Source: Fuscovulum blasticum DSM 2131 | GTDB taxonomy: Bacteria > Pseudomonadota > Alphaproteobacteria > Rhodobacterales > Rhodobacteraceae | Reading direction: 5' to 3' | NCBI RefSeq assembly: GCF_003034965.1 | Contig: NZ_PZKE01000002.1 | Span: forward strand, 238,199-302,198 | DNA: 64,000 bases | Shown: piece by piece, positions 9,396 to 19,277 of the stretch | Layout: every line of letters starts with the position of its first letter | Position numbering within the stretch: the first letter of the stretch is position 1 | Position numbers and translations under genes: made by a program | The notes under the pieces: model-generated | What the model was told of the DNA's origin: nothing | Database searches by the model: none | What the model saw: only the letters and a program-made list of their open reading frames with translations

Positions 9396-10775
9396 ATGTT
9401 TCTGTCCGTTTTCGACATGTTCAAGGTGGGGATCGGCCCCTCGTCCAGCCACACCATGGGCCCCATGGTGGCGGCGGCCCGTTTCCTTGACATGCTGCGC
9501 GCCTCGCCCTTCCACTTCCGCGGGCTGCAAGCCAGCCTGCACGGCTCGCTTGCCTTCACCGGGGTCGGCCACGCCACCGACCGCGCCACCATCCTTGGCC
9601 TTGCCGGGTTTCACCCCGAAACCTATGACGCCGACAGGGCCGAGGCCGCCATGGCCGAAATCCGCGCGACAAAGACCATCTCGCCGCCCGGCCTGCCGCC
9701 GATGCGCTTCGACCCGGCCACCGACCTGCATTTCGACTACGGCCCCGCCCTGCCCGGCCATGCCAACGGCATGATCCTGAAGGCGACCGATGCCGAAGGC
9801 GACGTGATCCTTCAGGAAACCTTCTACTCGATCGGCGGTGGCTTCGTGCTGACCGCCACCGAACTGGCCGAAGCCGGCGGCACCCGCTCGCAAGCCCGCG
9901 CCGATGTGCCCTGGCCCTTTGAAACCGGCGCCGAGATGCTGGAAATGGCCCGCCGCTCTGGCCTTTCCGTTGCCGGGATGAAGCGCCAGAACGAGTTGAA
10001 GTTCCGCTCCTCGGCCGATCTGGACCGTGGCCTTGCCCGGATCTGGGAGGTGATGAACGGCTGCATCTCGCGCGGGATGCAGGGCGAAGGCATCCTGCCC
10101 GGCGGGCTGAAGGTCCGCCGCCGCGCCAAGGGGATTCATGACGCGCTGATGGCCGAACGCGGCCTGAACCTTGTCGCCCCGCATACGATCAACGACTGGA
10201 TGAGCATGTATGCCATGGCGGTGAACGAGGAAAATGCCGCCGGCGGGCAGGTCGTCACCGCGCCGACCAATGGCGCGGCCGGCGTGGTGCCGGCCGTCAT
10301 CCGCTACTGGCTGGACCATGTGCCCGGCGCAACCCCCGGCCGGGTCGGGGAATTCCTGCTGACCGCCGCCGCCATCGGCGGGCTGTGCAAGCACAACGCC
10401 TCGATCTCGGGGGCGGAATGTGGCTGTCAGGCCGAAGTGGGCAGCGCCTCGGCCATGGCGGCGGCGGGGCTTTGCGCCGTGCTGGGCGGCACGCCGGAAC
10501 AGGTGGAAAACGCCGCCGAAATCGCGCTGGAACACCACCTTGGCATGACCTGCGACCCGGTGAAGGGGCTGGTGCAGGTGCCCTGCATCGAACGCAACGG
10601 GCTGGGTGCGATCAAGGCGGTGTCGGCTGCCTCGCTGTCGATGCGCGGCGATGGCATCCATCTGGTCAGCCTTGACGCCGCCATCGAGACGATGCGCCAG
10701 ACCGGCCACGACATGCACGAGAAATACAAGGAAACCTCGCTGGGTGGCCTTGCGGTGAACGTCCCCAACTGCTGA
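9396..10775 (+). CDS. sdaA: L-serine ammonia-lyase, iron-sulfur dependent
   Basis: 459 residues, the usual length of a single-chain type 2 L-serine dehydratase. The N-terminal beta domain starts [24 protein letters not shown]. The alpha domain has [14 protein letters not shown] and the cysteine-rich [17 protein letters not shown] that holds a [4Fe-4S] cluster. It deaminates L-serine to pyruvate and ammonia in the cytosol. The ATG at 9396 follows CGGAGG by 5 bases, whereas the frame runs open further upstream into the GST gene without homology. It stands alone between the GST and purA genes. Confidence 0.96.
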   Translation: MFLSVFDMFKVGIGPSSSHTMGPMVAAARFLDMLRASPFHFRGLQASLHGSLAFTGVGHATDRATILGLAGFHPETYDADRAEAAMAEIRATKTISPPGLPPMRFDPATDLHFDYGPALPGHANGMILKATDAEGDVILQETFYSIGGGFVLTATELAEAGGTRSQARADVPWPFETGAEMLEMARRSGLSVAGMKRQNELKFRSSADLDRGLARIWEVMNGCISRGMQGEGILPGGLKVRRRAKGIHDALMAERGLNLVAPHTINDWMSMYAMAVNEENAAGGQVVTAPTNGAAGVVPAVIRYWLDHVPGATPGRVGEFLLTAAAIGGLCKHNASISGAECGCQAEVGSASAMAAAGLCAVLGGTPEQVENAAEIALEHHLGMTCDPVKGLVQVPCIERNGLGAIKAVSAASLSMRGDGIHLVSLDAAIETMRQTGHDMHEKYKETSLGGLAVNVPNC

Positions 10776-10905
10776 CCGGCCATCAGGTCTGGTCGCCTCG
10801 GCCGCGCCCGGCGCGGTCGCTTCACATCGAAACCGCCCCTTCCCCCGGCGCGCCGCATCCGTTATGGGATCGGCGCAATTCCGATCAGGGGAAGGACCGC
10901 TGCCA

Positions 10906-12198
10906 ATGGCCAACGTGGTTGTCGTGGGCGCCCAGTGGGGCGACGAAGGCAAGGGCAAGATCGTCGACTGGCTTTCCGAGCGCGCCGACATCGTCGCCCG
11001 CTTCCAGGGTGGCCACAATGCCGGCCATACGCTGGTGATCGACGGCGTGGTCTACAAGCTGTCGCTGCTGCCGTCGGGCATCGTGCGCGGCGGCAAGCTG
11101 TCGGTCATCGGCAACGGTGTCGTGCTTGACCCCTGGGCGCTGCTGACCGAAATCGACAAGCTGGCCGGCCAGGGCGTGACCATCACTCCCGACAACCTGC
11201 TGATCGCCGAGAACACCCCGCTGATCCTGCCGGTGCATGGCGAACTGGACCGGGCCCGCGAATCGCAGAATTCGGTGGCCAAGATCGGCACCACCGGCCG
11301 CGGCATCGGCCCGGCCTATGAAGACAAGGTTGGCCGCCGCACCATCCGCGTCGCCGATCTGGCCGATGAGGCCACGCTGGACACCCGCATCGGCCGGCTG
11401 CTGACGCACCACAACGCGCTGCGCGCCGGGCTGGGCCTTGCCCCGATCGACACCGCCGCGCTGAAGGCCCAGTTGCTGGAAGTCGCGCCGAAGATCCTGC
11501 CCTTCGCCAAACCCGTCTGGAAGGTGCTGACCGAGGCCCGCCGCGCCGGCAAGCGCATCCTGTTCGAAGGCGCGCAAGGCAGCCTGCTGGACGTGGATTT
11601 CGGCACCTATCCCTATGTCACCTCGTCGAACACGCTGGCCGGCATGGCCGCCACCGGCACCGGCCTTGGGCCGACCTCGATCGACTTCGTGCTGGGCATC
11701 GTCAAGGCCTATACCACCCGTGTCGGCGAAGGCCCCTTCCCGACCGAGCTTTTCGATGCCGATGGCGACCGCCTTGGCACCCGGGGCCATGAATTCGGCA
11801 CCGTCACCGGGCGCAAGCGCCGTTGCGGCTGGTTCGATGCGGTTCTGGTGCGCCAGACCTGTGCCACCAGTGGCGTGTCGGGCATCGCCCTGACCAAGCT
11901 GGACGTGCTGGACGGGTTTAAAACGCTGAAGATCTGCACCGGCTACATGCTGGACGGCGAAAAGCTGGACTACCTGCCCACCGCCGCCAATCTTCAGGCC
12001 CGCGTCACCCCGGTCTATGAGGAACTGGAAGGCTGGAGCGAGTCGACCGCCGGCGCCCGAAGCTGGGCCGACCTGCCGGGCGCCGCGATCAAATACGTCC
12101 GCCGCATCGAGGAACTGATCCAGTGCCCGGTGGCGCTGCTCTCGACCAGCCCCGAACGTGACGACACCATCCTGGTGACCGATCCCTTCGCCGACTGA
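10906..12198 (+). CDS. purA: Adenylosuccinate synthetase
   Basis: 430 residues, a standard PurA length. GTP-binding GDEGKGK (residues about 12-18), the catalytic His region GGHNAGHT and the IMP-binding [14 protein letters not shown] are all present, as is [19 protein letters not shown]. It joins IMP and aspartate, using GTP, to give adenylosuccinate in AMP synthesis. I choose the ATG at 10906 ([18 protein letters not shown]), preceded by AGGGGAAGGA. A DUF2842 gene follows 23 bases later and is probably co-transcribed. Confidence 0.97.
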   Translation: MANVVVVGAQWGDEGKGKIVDWLSERADIVARFQGGHNAGHTLVIDGVVYKLSLLPSGIVRGGKLSVIGNGVVLDPWALLTEIDKLAGQGVTITPDNLLIAENTPLILPVHGELDRARESQNSVAKIGTTGRGIGPAYEDKVGRRTIRVADLADEATLDTRIGRLLTHHNALRAGLGLAPIDTAALKAQLLEVAPKILPFAKPVWKVLTEARRAGKRILFEGAQGSLLDVDFGTYPYVTSSNTLAGMAATGTGLGPTSIDFVLGIVKAYTTRVGEGPFPTELFDADGDRLGTRGHEFGTVTGRKRRCGWFDAVLVRQTCATSGVSGIALTKLDVLDGFKTLKICTGYMLDGEKLDYLPTAANLQARVTPVYEELEGWSESTAGARSWADLPGAAIKYVRRIEELIQCPVALLSTSPERDDTILVTDPFAD

Positions 12199-12221
12199 CC
12201 ATCCTTCCAGGAGCACGCCCC

Positions 12222-12485
12222 TTGGCCCTCAGCCACGCCGCCCGCAAACGCCTGTCGCTGCTGATCCTGGTGATCGGTATGCCGCTTTATGTGGTGGTGG
12301 CGGTCAGCGTGGTGAACTGGGCTGATGCCCGCTGGGGACGCCTGCCGTTTCTGGCGGAAATGGCGGTCTATATCGTGCTCGGTCTGCTTTGGGCCCTGCC
12401 CTTCCGCAGCCTGTTCCGCGGCGTGGGCCAGGCCGATCCGAACGCAGAAACGGATCAGGCGGAAGGGCCCGGCCCCTCCGCCTGA
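12222..12485 (+). CDS. DUF2842 small membrane protein
   Basis: 87 residues with two membrane helices (about residues 12-30 and 42-60) and a polar acidic tail; this matches DUF2842. The start codon is TTG at 12222, supported by CAGGAG 7 bases upstream. No function is known. It lies directly downstream of purA on the same strand and converges with the 691-residue protein gene. Confidence 0.8.
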   Translation: MALSHAARKRLSLLILVIGMPLYVVVAVSVVNWADARWGRLPFLAEMAVYIVLGLLWALPFRSLFRGVGQADPNAETDQAEGPGPSA

Positions 12486-12511
12486 TCAAGGTTCCGTGCG
12501 GGCTCCTCGGA

Positions 12512-14587
12512 TCAGGGGGACATGTTCCGCGCCCTTGCCAGAACCGCTGATCCCTCGGGCAGCGCAAAGCGGCCGCGCCGCGCCCGGGTGATCCGCCCGT
12601 CCCGCAACAGCCCGCCAAAGGCGCGCAGGCAATCTTCACGGCTGCCGGCATCAGCCCCGACATAGCGCAGCAGATGCGGCCGGGTGAAATCCTCCTGCCG
12701 CTCGACACAGGTCACATAGGCCGCGGCAGCCTCCAGCCGCTGCGACAGATCCCCGGCCTCCAGACGGCTGGCAAAGGTCTCGAAAGCCCCGCGATCCTGC
12801 GGCGCGAAGGCGGTCTCGTCCTCATCCTCGGCCTCTTCCGCCAGGGCGGGCGCAAGGATCGGGTCGCGCAGCGACAAGACCGGCGGCGTCTCTTCCTCAT
12901 CCTCGACATAGGCCGCGGCGGCAACGGCGGCGCTGCCGGCCATCCGGCGCGGACGCAGGGGCGTGGCGGGCCGGTCGATCCGCAGCTCCGACACCAGCAC
13001 CAGCGGCGCCGGACGGTCGGTTTCGGGTCGGTCGGATGCGGGCCGCTCGGCAACCGGGCGGTCCTCCGGCGGCAGGTCGGGCACGGCCACCGGGGTCGGG
13101 CGCGCGGCGGCGGGGCGGGCCGGGCGCACCACGCGGGCCAGATCGGCGCGGTAGGGATCGGCGCGCAGGGTTTCCGAAGGCTTCTTCACCCCGGCCAGCC
13201 GGTCGGCAACCGTCGCCGCCACGGCCGCCTTGAGATGCTGGATCGCCGACAGCCGGCGCTGGTTTTCCTCGACCGCCATCTCGTCATCGGCCTGTCGCAA
13301 CAGCCGCGCCACATCCGGCTCGGCCCCCGCCTCTGCCGGGGGTTCAGTCGGTTCGGAAGCAACGGCCGCGGCGGCGGGCAGTTCAGGCAGGTCGACATCG
13401 GCGCGGCGGATCTTGATCACCCGCGCCCGCGCCCGCTGCGCCTTTTCCATCACCTCGGCCGCATGGCGGGCCGCAGCGACCAGCGCCAGCGTATCCTCGG
13501 GGGCTTCCTCGGGCGCCGTGGCCGCTTCGGGCTTCGCCGCGGGGGCCGGCAAGTCATCGGCCCCTTCGGTCTCGGCCTCAAGCTCTGCCGCAAGATCCTC
13601 GGGTAGCGCGTCGATCAGGTCGTCGGGCGAGACCAGCGGCAAGGCCTCGACCGCGGGCGGTTCGGACAGGTCATAGAGCGACTCGTCCAGTGCAAGGCCG
13701 GTCTCTTCGGCAAAAGGGTCTGTCGCGGTCTGCGCCGCACCCTCGGCCACCTCCGGCACGGCCAGAACGGGCGCGGCTCCGGCCTCCTCGGCCACAACAC
13801 CGGCTGAGGCCGTCACCTCGCCGCCGGCCAGCGTGGCGATCAGGCTTTCCAGAACCACATCCGTCGCATCGCCGGCCACCGCTTCCGCCTGAACCGGCAG
13901 CTCTGCGGCCCCGGTCGGAACGGGCGCAAAAGCCTCGGCCGGCAGCGGCGCCACATCCATGGTCTCGGTATTCTCATCGTCAAACGCATCCGGGGCCGCA
14001 GCCGCCGGGGCCAGGGGCACCATCGGCACCACCACACCGCCCGATGCCGCAGCAACCGCCTGACGCAAGCGGGCCAGCTTGGCCGCCACACCTTCGGGCA
14101 TGGCCGGGCGCAGCGTGGGGGCGGCGGGCTGCGGTGCGGCCATCGCGTCAGATGGCATCGTCGCCACAGGGTCAGCCACACGAGTCGGGGGGAGGGCCTG
14201 CACCGCCACCGGCACCGCAGCCGCATGAGCCACGGCGGCCGGAACCGCAACCGGCATCGGCGCAGGTTCGGTCGCAACGGGCGCCGGCGCGGCTTCGGCA
14301 ACGGCAGCCTCGGCCACCGGCTCGGTCAGCGCCTCGCCGGCGCGCAGCAGAACACCGTTGTCCTGAACCCGCGTCTCGACCCGGCGCTGCACCTCACGTT
14401 CGGCGATACGGTGCAGCATGGCGGCATCGGGCTGCGGCGGCTCGGCTCCGAAATAACGATCCTCGGCCGCAAGATCGCGGAAATACTCGGCAATGGACCG
14501 CATCGTGTTGAACGGATCGTCGAACCCTTCCAGCGTGCAGCTGAAGGTGCCATACGAAACCGTAAGTATCTTGCTCGCACCATTCAT
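12512..14587 (-). CDS. 691-residue Ala/Pro/Glu-rich protein of unknown function with conserved ends
   Basis: Three parts can be seen. Residues about 1-95 form an ordered segment ([18 protein letters not shown], then [21 protein letters not shown]). Residues about 96-560 are low-complexity, rich in Ala, Pro, Glu and Val. Residues about 590-691 form a second ordered segment ([50 protein letters not shown]) with a winged-helix-like feel. I recognise similar end segments as a Rhodobacterales-specific conserved hypothetical protein, but no function. There is no signal peptide or membrane segment. It is divergent from the thiamine pyrophosphokinase gene across about 135 bases. The composition makes its central part poorly alignable. 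Confidence 0.7.
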   Translation of the reverse strand: MNGASKILTVSYGTFSCTLEGFDDPFNTMRSIAEYFRDLAAEDRYFGAEPPQPDAAMLHRIAEREVQRRVETRVQDNGVLLRAGEALTEPVAEAAVAEAAPAPVATEPAPMPVAVPAAVAHAAAVPVAVQALPPTRVADPVATMPSDAMAAPQPAAPTLRPAMPEGVAAKLARLRQAVAAASGGVVVPMVPLAPAAAAPDAFDDENTETMDVAPLPAEAFAPVPTGAAELPVQAEAVAGDATDVVLESLIATLAGGEVTASAGVVAEEAGAAPVLAVPEVAEGAAQTATDPFAEETGLALDESLYDLSEPPAVEALPLVSPDDLIDALPEDLAAELEAETEGADDLPAPAAKPEAATAPEEAPEDTLALVAAARHAAEVMEKAQRARARVIKIRRADVDLPELPAAAAVASEPTEPPAEAGAEPDVARLLRQADDEMAVEENQRRLSAIQHLKAAVAATVADRLAGVKKPSETLRADPYRADLARVVRPARPAAARPTPVAVPDLPPEDRPVAERPASDRPETDRPAPLVLVSELRIDRPATPLRPRRMAGSAAVAAAAYVEDEEETPPVLSLRDPILAPALAEEAEDEDETAFAPQDRGAFETFASRLEAGDLSQRLEAAAAYVTCVERQEDFTRPHLLRYVGADAGSREDCLRAFGGLLRDGRITRARRGRFALPEGSAVLARARNMSP

Positions 14588-14722
14588 GGATGCAGACCTC
14601 TCACTTCCACGTCGTCAGACCCTGCCTTGCCGGCTGATCAATTCGATGGACAGACATGGGTAATTTGAAGGATTGATTGTGACCCGCAAACAGCCAGCCT
14701 GCCTTATTTCGTAAGTATCGCC

Positions 14723-15440
14723 ATGAACCAGCCGATTCTCCAATCCTCTTATGGGGTTACGCTTGTCGGGGGTGGGCCCGTCACCGGGCGCGACCTGAAG
14801 ACCGCCCTGAAAATGGCACCTGTTGTGGTTGGCGCCGACGGCGGGGCCAACAGGTTGATGCAGGCCGGCATCGCACCGCAGGCGGTGATCGGCGATCTGG
14901 ATTCGATTTCCAGCCAGACCCGTGCCGCCCTGCCGCCCGAAGTGCTGCATCACCTGACCGATCAGGCCACCACAGACTTTGACAAGGCGCTGCGCTCGAT
15001 TGTGGCGCCCTTCGTTCTGGCCCTGGGATTCGCCGGCGCGCGAATCGACCACGGGCTTGCCGTGATGAACGTGCTGGTGCGCCATGCTGGCCGTCGCTGT
15101 CTGGTCGTCGGGCCGCAGGACGTGGCCTTCGCGGCCCCCCCCCGATCTGGCGCTGCGCCTGCGCCCCGGCGATCCGCTGTCGCTGTTCCCCATGGCCCCC
15201 GTCACCGGCCACAGCACCGGGCTGGAATGGCCGATCACGGGGCTGCATTTCGCGCCCGACGGATTCATCGGCACCTCGAACCGGGTCTCGGCCCCGGATG
15301 TCCGGCTGACCTTCGACAGCCCCGGCATGATCGTGATCCTGCCGCGCGCGCGCCTGAAGGCGGCGGTCACGGCCCTGCGGGCGCTTCCGGCTCGGCCGAG
15401 GGCGCCCGGTCACGATGCGCCGCCCGCTCACGCGAAATGA
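14723..15440 (+). pseudogene. thiN: Thiamine pyrophosphokinase gene with a one-base frameshift
   Basis: The first frame gives GADGGAN (substrate loop), IGDLDS, TTDFDKAL and GARIDHGLAVMN, the family motifs of thiamine diphosphokinase, up to AFAAPP. At a run of nine C (15135-15143) the family sequence jumps to the next frame, which continues PPDLALRLRPGDPLSLFPM and GTSNRV through ILPRARLKAAVT to a stop at 15438-15440. Removing one C would restore a protein of about 238 residues. The enzyme transfers pyrophosphate from ATP to thiamine. As given, the first frame runs on to 15517 with unrelated sequence. The tail overlaps the convergent EamA gene by about 74 bases. Whether the shift is real or a homopolymer sequencing error cannot be decided here. 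Confidence 0.85.
15135..15143. repeat. C9 homopolymer at the thiN frameshift
   Basis: Nine consecutive C. Eight would keep the thiamine pyrophosphokinase motifs in one frame. Confidence 0.9.
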
Positions 15441-16308
15441 TATACAGGCCCGAGGCCACGATCACCGCGATGCCCGCCGCCGTCATCAGGTTCGGCAGGT
15501 CATCGAAGATCAGATAGCCCAGCAGCACCGCCACCACGATCTCGAAGTAGTGCAGCGGCGCCAGCGTGGCGGAAGGCGCGAATTTCAGCGCATAGGTCAT
15601 GCACATATGGCTGACCGCCGCCCAGAACCCCACGCCGAACAGCCACAGCCAGACCACCCCCTGCGGCCAGATCGTGCCCAGTTCGGGCACGCTGCCGCCA
15701 TGGAAGGCCCACATCACCGGCAGGCACAGGACAAGCCCGGTCCAGCTTGTGTGAAACTGCATAGCAACAGGGTGCATGTAGGCCGAGATGGCCCGCGTCA
15801 CCAGCATGTAGAAGGCAAAGAAGAACGCGGTTCCCAGGGGCCACAGCGCCACCATCCCGAACACCGCCAGCGACGGCTGGATCACCAGCAGCGCCCCGCC
15901 GAAGCCCACCACGCAGGCCGCAATGCGCCGCGGCCCCACCGCATCACCAAAGATCAGCGGCCCCAGCAAGAGCAGGATGAACGGTTCGACAAAGGCGATG
16001 GCCAGCGCATCGGCCAGCGGCATCACCGCAATGCCCGACACGAAGGAAAAGGTGGACAGGATCAGGAACGCCGCCCGCAGCGTGACAAATCCCAGCGCCC
16101 GCCGGTCCAGCCGCAGCGGCACGCCCATGAACAGCACCACCGGCAGCATCAGCGCGCCCTGCACCAGAAAGCGCGCGGTGGTGATCTGGCCGACCGGCAC
16201 CCCGGCCTCGGCCGCCAGCTTGGACGATACGTCCAGAAGCGGGGCCAACATGCAGAAGGCCAGCATCAGCAGGATGCCGGGAAGGATACGGTCGCTGTTC
16301 ATTCCCAA
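15367..16308 (-). CDS. EamA/DMT-family transporter
   Basis: 313 residues with about ten hydrophobic helices in two related halves, the layout of the drug/metabolite transporter superfamily (EamA). Examples are ILPGILLMLAFCMLAPLLDVSS near the start, and LHYFEIVVAVLLGYLIFDDLPN followed by TAAGIAVIVASGLYIISRER near the end, the latter being typical of the second EamA repeat. An inner-membrane exporter of a small metabolite is inferred; the substrate is unknown. The C-terminus (from about residue 295) is charged and disordered and overlaps the convergent thiN tail. The start is either the ATG at 16308 or the ATG two codons later. Confidence 0.88.
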   Translation of the reverse strand: MGMNSDRILPGILLMLAFCMLAPLLDVSSKLAAEAGVPVGQITTARFLVQGALMLPVVLFMGVPLRLDRRALGFVTLRAAFLILSTFSFVSGIAVMPLADALAIAFVEPFILLLLGPLIFGDAVGPRRIAACVVGFGGALLVIQPSLAVFGMVALWPLGTAFFFAFYMLVTRAISAYMHPVAMQFHTSWTGLVLCLPVMWAFHGGSVPELGTIWPQGVVWLWLFGVGFWAAVSHMCMTYALKFAPSATLAPLHYFEIVVAVLLGYLIFDDLPNLMTAAGIAVIVASGLYIISRERAAHRDRAPSAEPEAPAGP

Positions 16309-16463
16309 CCGCTAACCGCCCCGCCGCCGCCCCGCCATCCCGAAAACGACACCGGCCCGCAGTTCGTTCCTCGGGGCAGACGGCCGCCCGATGTCGCGGC
16401 CGCCCTTGCGCGACCCGCCGCTTCCGCCTAGATAGCCGCATCGGCCGCGAAGGACCAAGCCCC

Positions 16464-16880
16464 ATGGAAACCGTCATCCTCACCGTCCACCTGATCCTTG
16501 CCCTTCTGCTGATCGGCGTGGTTCTGCTGCAGCGCAACGAAGGCGGCGCGCTGCTGTCGGGCGGGGGCAACATGCAGGCCCGCGGTCAGGCCACCGCGCT
16601 GACCAAACTGACCTGGGTCTTTGCGGCGGCCTTCATCGCCACCTCGATCACGCTGACCGTGCTGGGCACGCGCGGCACCGGCACCGGATCGGTCGTCGAT
16701 ACCATCGCACCGACCGCACCCGCGCAGGACGCACCCGCCGCGCCGGTTCCCGGCGCCGACCTGCTGCCGCCCGGCCCGGCCGACGCACCCGCCGCACCGC
16801 CGGTTCCGGCTGCCCCCGCAGCACCGGCCGCACCGGCCGCACCGGCCGCACCCGCGAACAGCACCCCGACCACCCCCTGA
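16464..16880 (+). CDS. secG: Preprotein translocase subunit SecG with a long Ala/Pro tail
   Basis: 138 residues. Two membrane helices (about 4-22 and 50-70) flank the conserved cytoplasmic loop LLQRNEGGALLSGGGNM, the hallmark of SecG. It is a non-essential SecYEG subunit that stimulates protein export. The C-terminal 60 residues are almost pure Ala/Pro with a run of (PAA) units encoded by a 9-base tandem repeat. AAGGA precedes the ATG at 16464. pyrG follows on the same strand, an order frequent in Rhodobacterales. Confidence 0.93.
   Translation: METVILTVHLILALLLIGVVLLQRNEGGALLSGGGNMQARGQATALTKLTWVFAAAFIATSITLTVLGTRGTGTGSVVDTIAPTAPAQDAPAAPVPGADLLPPGPADAPAAPPVPAAPAAPAAPAAPAAPANSTPTTP
16821..16850. 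repeat. Tandem 9-base repeat in the secG tail
   Basis: About 3.3 copies of GCACCGGCC, encoding Ala-Pro-Ala units. The copy number may vary between strains. Confidence 0.8.
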
Positions 16881-17028
16881 CCACAATCCTTTGACGGGAA
16901 CGGGCCGCCGCAGACATGATCTTGCGGCAACGGTTGCGCGCAGCCGCGCGCAGCGTTATAACCCAAATCCCGTGGTGCCGCGATTCCACCCCCCCGAATC
17001 GCGCTTTTGACAACACGGGAGTCCCGCC

Positions 17029-18672
17029 TTGGCGCGTTACATCTTCATTACCGGCGGCGTGGTTTCCTCTCTGGGCAAGGGCCTTGCCTCCGCCGCCCTT
17101 GGCGCGCTGTTGCAGGCCCGCGGCTATACCGTCCGCCTGCGCAAGTTGGACCCCTACCTGAACGTCGATCCGGGCACGATGTCGCCGTTTGAGCATGGCG
17201 AGGTCTTCGTGACCGATGACGGCGCCGAGACCGACCTGGACCTTGGCCATTACGAACGCTTCACCGGCGTCCATGCCCGCCAGACCGACTCCATCTCCTC
17301 GGGCCGCATCTATTCCAACGTGCTGGAAAAGGAACGCCGGGGCGACTACCTTGGCAAGACCATACAGGTCATCCCTCACGTCACCAATGAAATCAAAGAC
17401 TTCCTCCACATCGGGGATGATGAGGTCGATTTCATGCTGTGCGAGATCGGCGGCACCGTCGGGGACATCGAGGGGCTGCCGTTCTTTGAAGCCATCCGCC
17501 AGTTCATCCACGAACGCCCGCGCGGCCAGTCGATCCTGATGCACCTGACGCTGCTGCCCTACCTTGCGGCCAGTGGAGAGCTGAAGACCAAACCCACCCA
17601 GCACAGCGTCAAGGAACTGCAATCCATCGGCCTTGCGCCCGACGTGCTGGTCTGCCGCAGCGAACATCCGATCCCGGATCGCGAGCGGGAAAAGATCGCC
17701 CTCTTCTGCAACGTCCGCAAAGAGGCCGTCATTCCCGCCTATGACCTGAAGACCATCTACCAGGCCCCCCTTGCCTATCACGCGGCCGGGCTGGACCAGG
17801 CGGTTCTGGATGCCTTCGGCATCACCCCCGCGCCGAAGCCCAACCTTGCCCGCTGGGAAGACGTGATGGACCGCCTCAACCACCCCGAGGGCGAGGTTCG
17901 CATTGCCATCGTCGGCAAATACACCCAGCTTGAAGACGCCTACAAATCCATTGCCGAGGCGCTGACCCATGGCGGCATGGCGAACCGCACCAAGGTTCGG
18001 GCCGAATGGATCGACGCCGAGATCTTCGAACGCGAAGACCCCGCGCCTTACCTGGAAAACTTCCACGCTATCCTTGTTCCCGGCGGCTTTGGCGAACGCG
18101 GCACCGAAGGCAAGATCAAGGCCGCCCGCTACGCGCGCGAAAAGAAGATCCCCTACCTTGGCATCTGCCTTGGAATGCAGATGGCCGTGATCGAGGCCGC
18201 CCGAAATCTGGTGGGCCTCAAGAACGCCGGGTCCGAGGAATTCGACCACGAGGCAGGCGAAAAGCGCTTCACCCCGGTGGTCTATCACCTCAAGGAATGG
18301 GTGCAGGGCAACCACACCGTCCGGCGCAAGGCAGATGACGCCAAGGGCGGCACCATGCGGCTGGGCGCCTATACCGCCAACCTGAAAGAAGGGTCGAAGG
18401 TGGCGCAGGTCTATGGCACCACCGTGATCGAGGAGCGCCATCGCCACCGCTACGAGGTGGACATCCGCTACCGCGACCAGCTTGAAAAATGCGGCCTCAG
18501 CTTCTCGGGCATGTCCCCCGACGGCCGCCTGCCCGAAATCGTCGAGGTGCAGGATCACCCCTGGTTCATCGGCGTGCAGTTCCACCCCGAACTGAAATCC
18601 AAACCCTTCGCCCCCCACCCGCTGTTCGCGGATTTCGTCCGTGCCGCGGTCGAGGTCAGCCGGCTGGTTTAG
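17029..18672 (+). CDS. pyrG: CTP synthase
   Basis: 547 residues, normal for PyrG. The N-terminal synthase domain starts [17 protein letters not shown] (ATP-binding loop) with [21 protein letters not shown]. The glutaminase domain has the nucleophile Cys380 in GICLGMQ and a C-terminal His/Glu in GVQFHPE. It makes CTP from UTP, ATP and glutamine. The start codon is TTG at 17029, with GGGAG 7 bases upstream; an ATG is absent at the conserved N-terminus. Confidence 0.97.
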   Translation: MARYIFITGGVVSSLGKGLASAALGALLQARGYTVRLRKLDPYLNVDPGTMSPFEHGEVFVTDDGAETDLDLGHYERFTGVHARQTDSISSGRIYSNVLEKERRGDYLGKTIQVIPHVTNEIKDFLHIGDDEVDFMLCEIGGTVGDIEGLPFFEAIRQFIHERPRGQSILMHLTLLPYLAASGELKTKPTQHSVKELQSIGLAPDVLVCRSEHPIPDREREKIALFCNVRKEAVIPAYDLKTIYQAPLAYHAAGLDQAVLDAFGITPAPKPNLARWEDVMDRLNHPEGEVRIAIVGKYTQLEDAYKSIAEALTHGGMANRTKVRAEWIDAEIFEREDPAPYLENFHAILVPGGFGERGTEGKIKAARYAREKKIPYLGICLGMQMAVIEAARNLVGLKNAGSEEFDHEAGEKRFTPVVYHLKEWVQGNHTVRRKADDAKGGTMRLGAYTANLKEGSKVAQVYGTTVIEERHRHRYEVDIRYRDQLEKCGLSFSGMSPDGRLPEIVEVQDHPWFIGVQFHPELKSKPFAPHPLFADFVRAAVEVSRLV

Positions 18673-18688
18673 GCGGCCTTCCACGCCG

Positions 18689-18711
18689 TTTGCCCTGGCC
18701 CATCAGGGCGT
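18689..18711 (+). terminator. Hairpin after pyrG
   Basis: GCCCTG at 18692 and CAGGGC at 18704 enclose a 6-base loop about 20 bases after the pyrG stop. No U-run is visible, so the terminator call is tentative. The rest of the gap up to the ssrA promoter shows no gene. Confidence 0.4.
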
Positions 18712-18871
18712 CTGAGGATCGCGCGGATCACGCCCGCGCAGCCTTGGCCAAGCCTCTGGCGCCTGGCCGGCCATTTGGCCCCGTGGCGACAGGGCGTTTG
18801 GAAGTCCTGCGATGACTTTAGCCCGATGCCGCCCCTGCCCCGATCTGTCGGGAGATGGCCCCCGGGCCGTC

Positions 18872-18900
18872 TTGCGCCCCCCCGAACCGCGCCCTATATT
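18872..18900 (+). promoter_or_regulatory. Sigma-70-type promoter for ssrA
   Basis: TTGCGC (18872-18877), a 17-base spacer and TATATT (18895-18900). Transcription would start near 18907, at the first base of a perfect GTCCGGG-GCAA-CCCGGAC hairpin that opens the tmRNA precursor. Confidence 0.7.
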
Positions 18901-18906
18901 GGCTTT

Positions 18907-19226
18907 GTCCGGGGCAACCCGGACTATGGCGATAAACGCACCTGTAATAATCGGCTCGGACCCGGGGGCGGTACCCGGCGGCTCCACCAGACTTTCCCGT
19001 TCATTGCGGGCGTGTGGGGCCGAAATAGGATCGACGAACGACCAAAGAGGCCAGCTTTCGCTCGGTGAGGTACCACCGTTATCGGTCCAAGATCACAGTT
19101 GCCAATGACAACCGTGCTCCGGTGGCGCTGGCTGCGTAAGCAGCTCGCAATACCAAACCTAAGCCCTTCCGCTTAGCCGCGTAAGGCGGGGTCCGCAGGT
19201 ACCTGGCAACAGAAACCTGCACCTTC
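18907..19226 (+). ncRNA. ssrA: tmRNA, two-piece circularly permuted (alphaproteobacterial type)
   Basis: The gene is permuted. The acceptor piece comes first and ends with T-arm CCGGG-GGCGGTA-CCCGG, then CGGCTCC and ACCA at 18989. After a short spacer, the coding piece begins GGGGCCG at 19016, which pairs with CGGCTCC to form the acceptor stem, and continues AAATAGGATCGACG, the conserved D-analogue. The reading frame starts with resume codon GCC at 19101 and encodes ANDNRAPVALAA, then TAA (19137-19139). Pseudoknot-like stems follow (CTAAGC/GCTTAG; GCAGGT.../ACCTGC). The spacer is expected to be removed, leaving two RNAs. tmRNA rescues stalled ribosomes by trans-translation with SmpB. The outer ends are approximate: the 5' end is set by the promoter, the 3' end by the last stem. 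Confidence 0.95.
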
Positions 19227-19277
19227 CCCCTTCATTCGCGGTTGCCCTGTCACAATCCGGCGCTACGGTGCCCGGCC

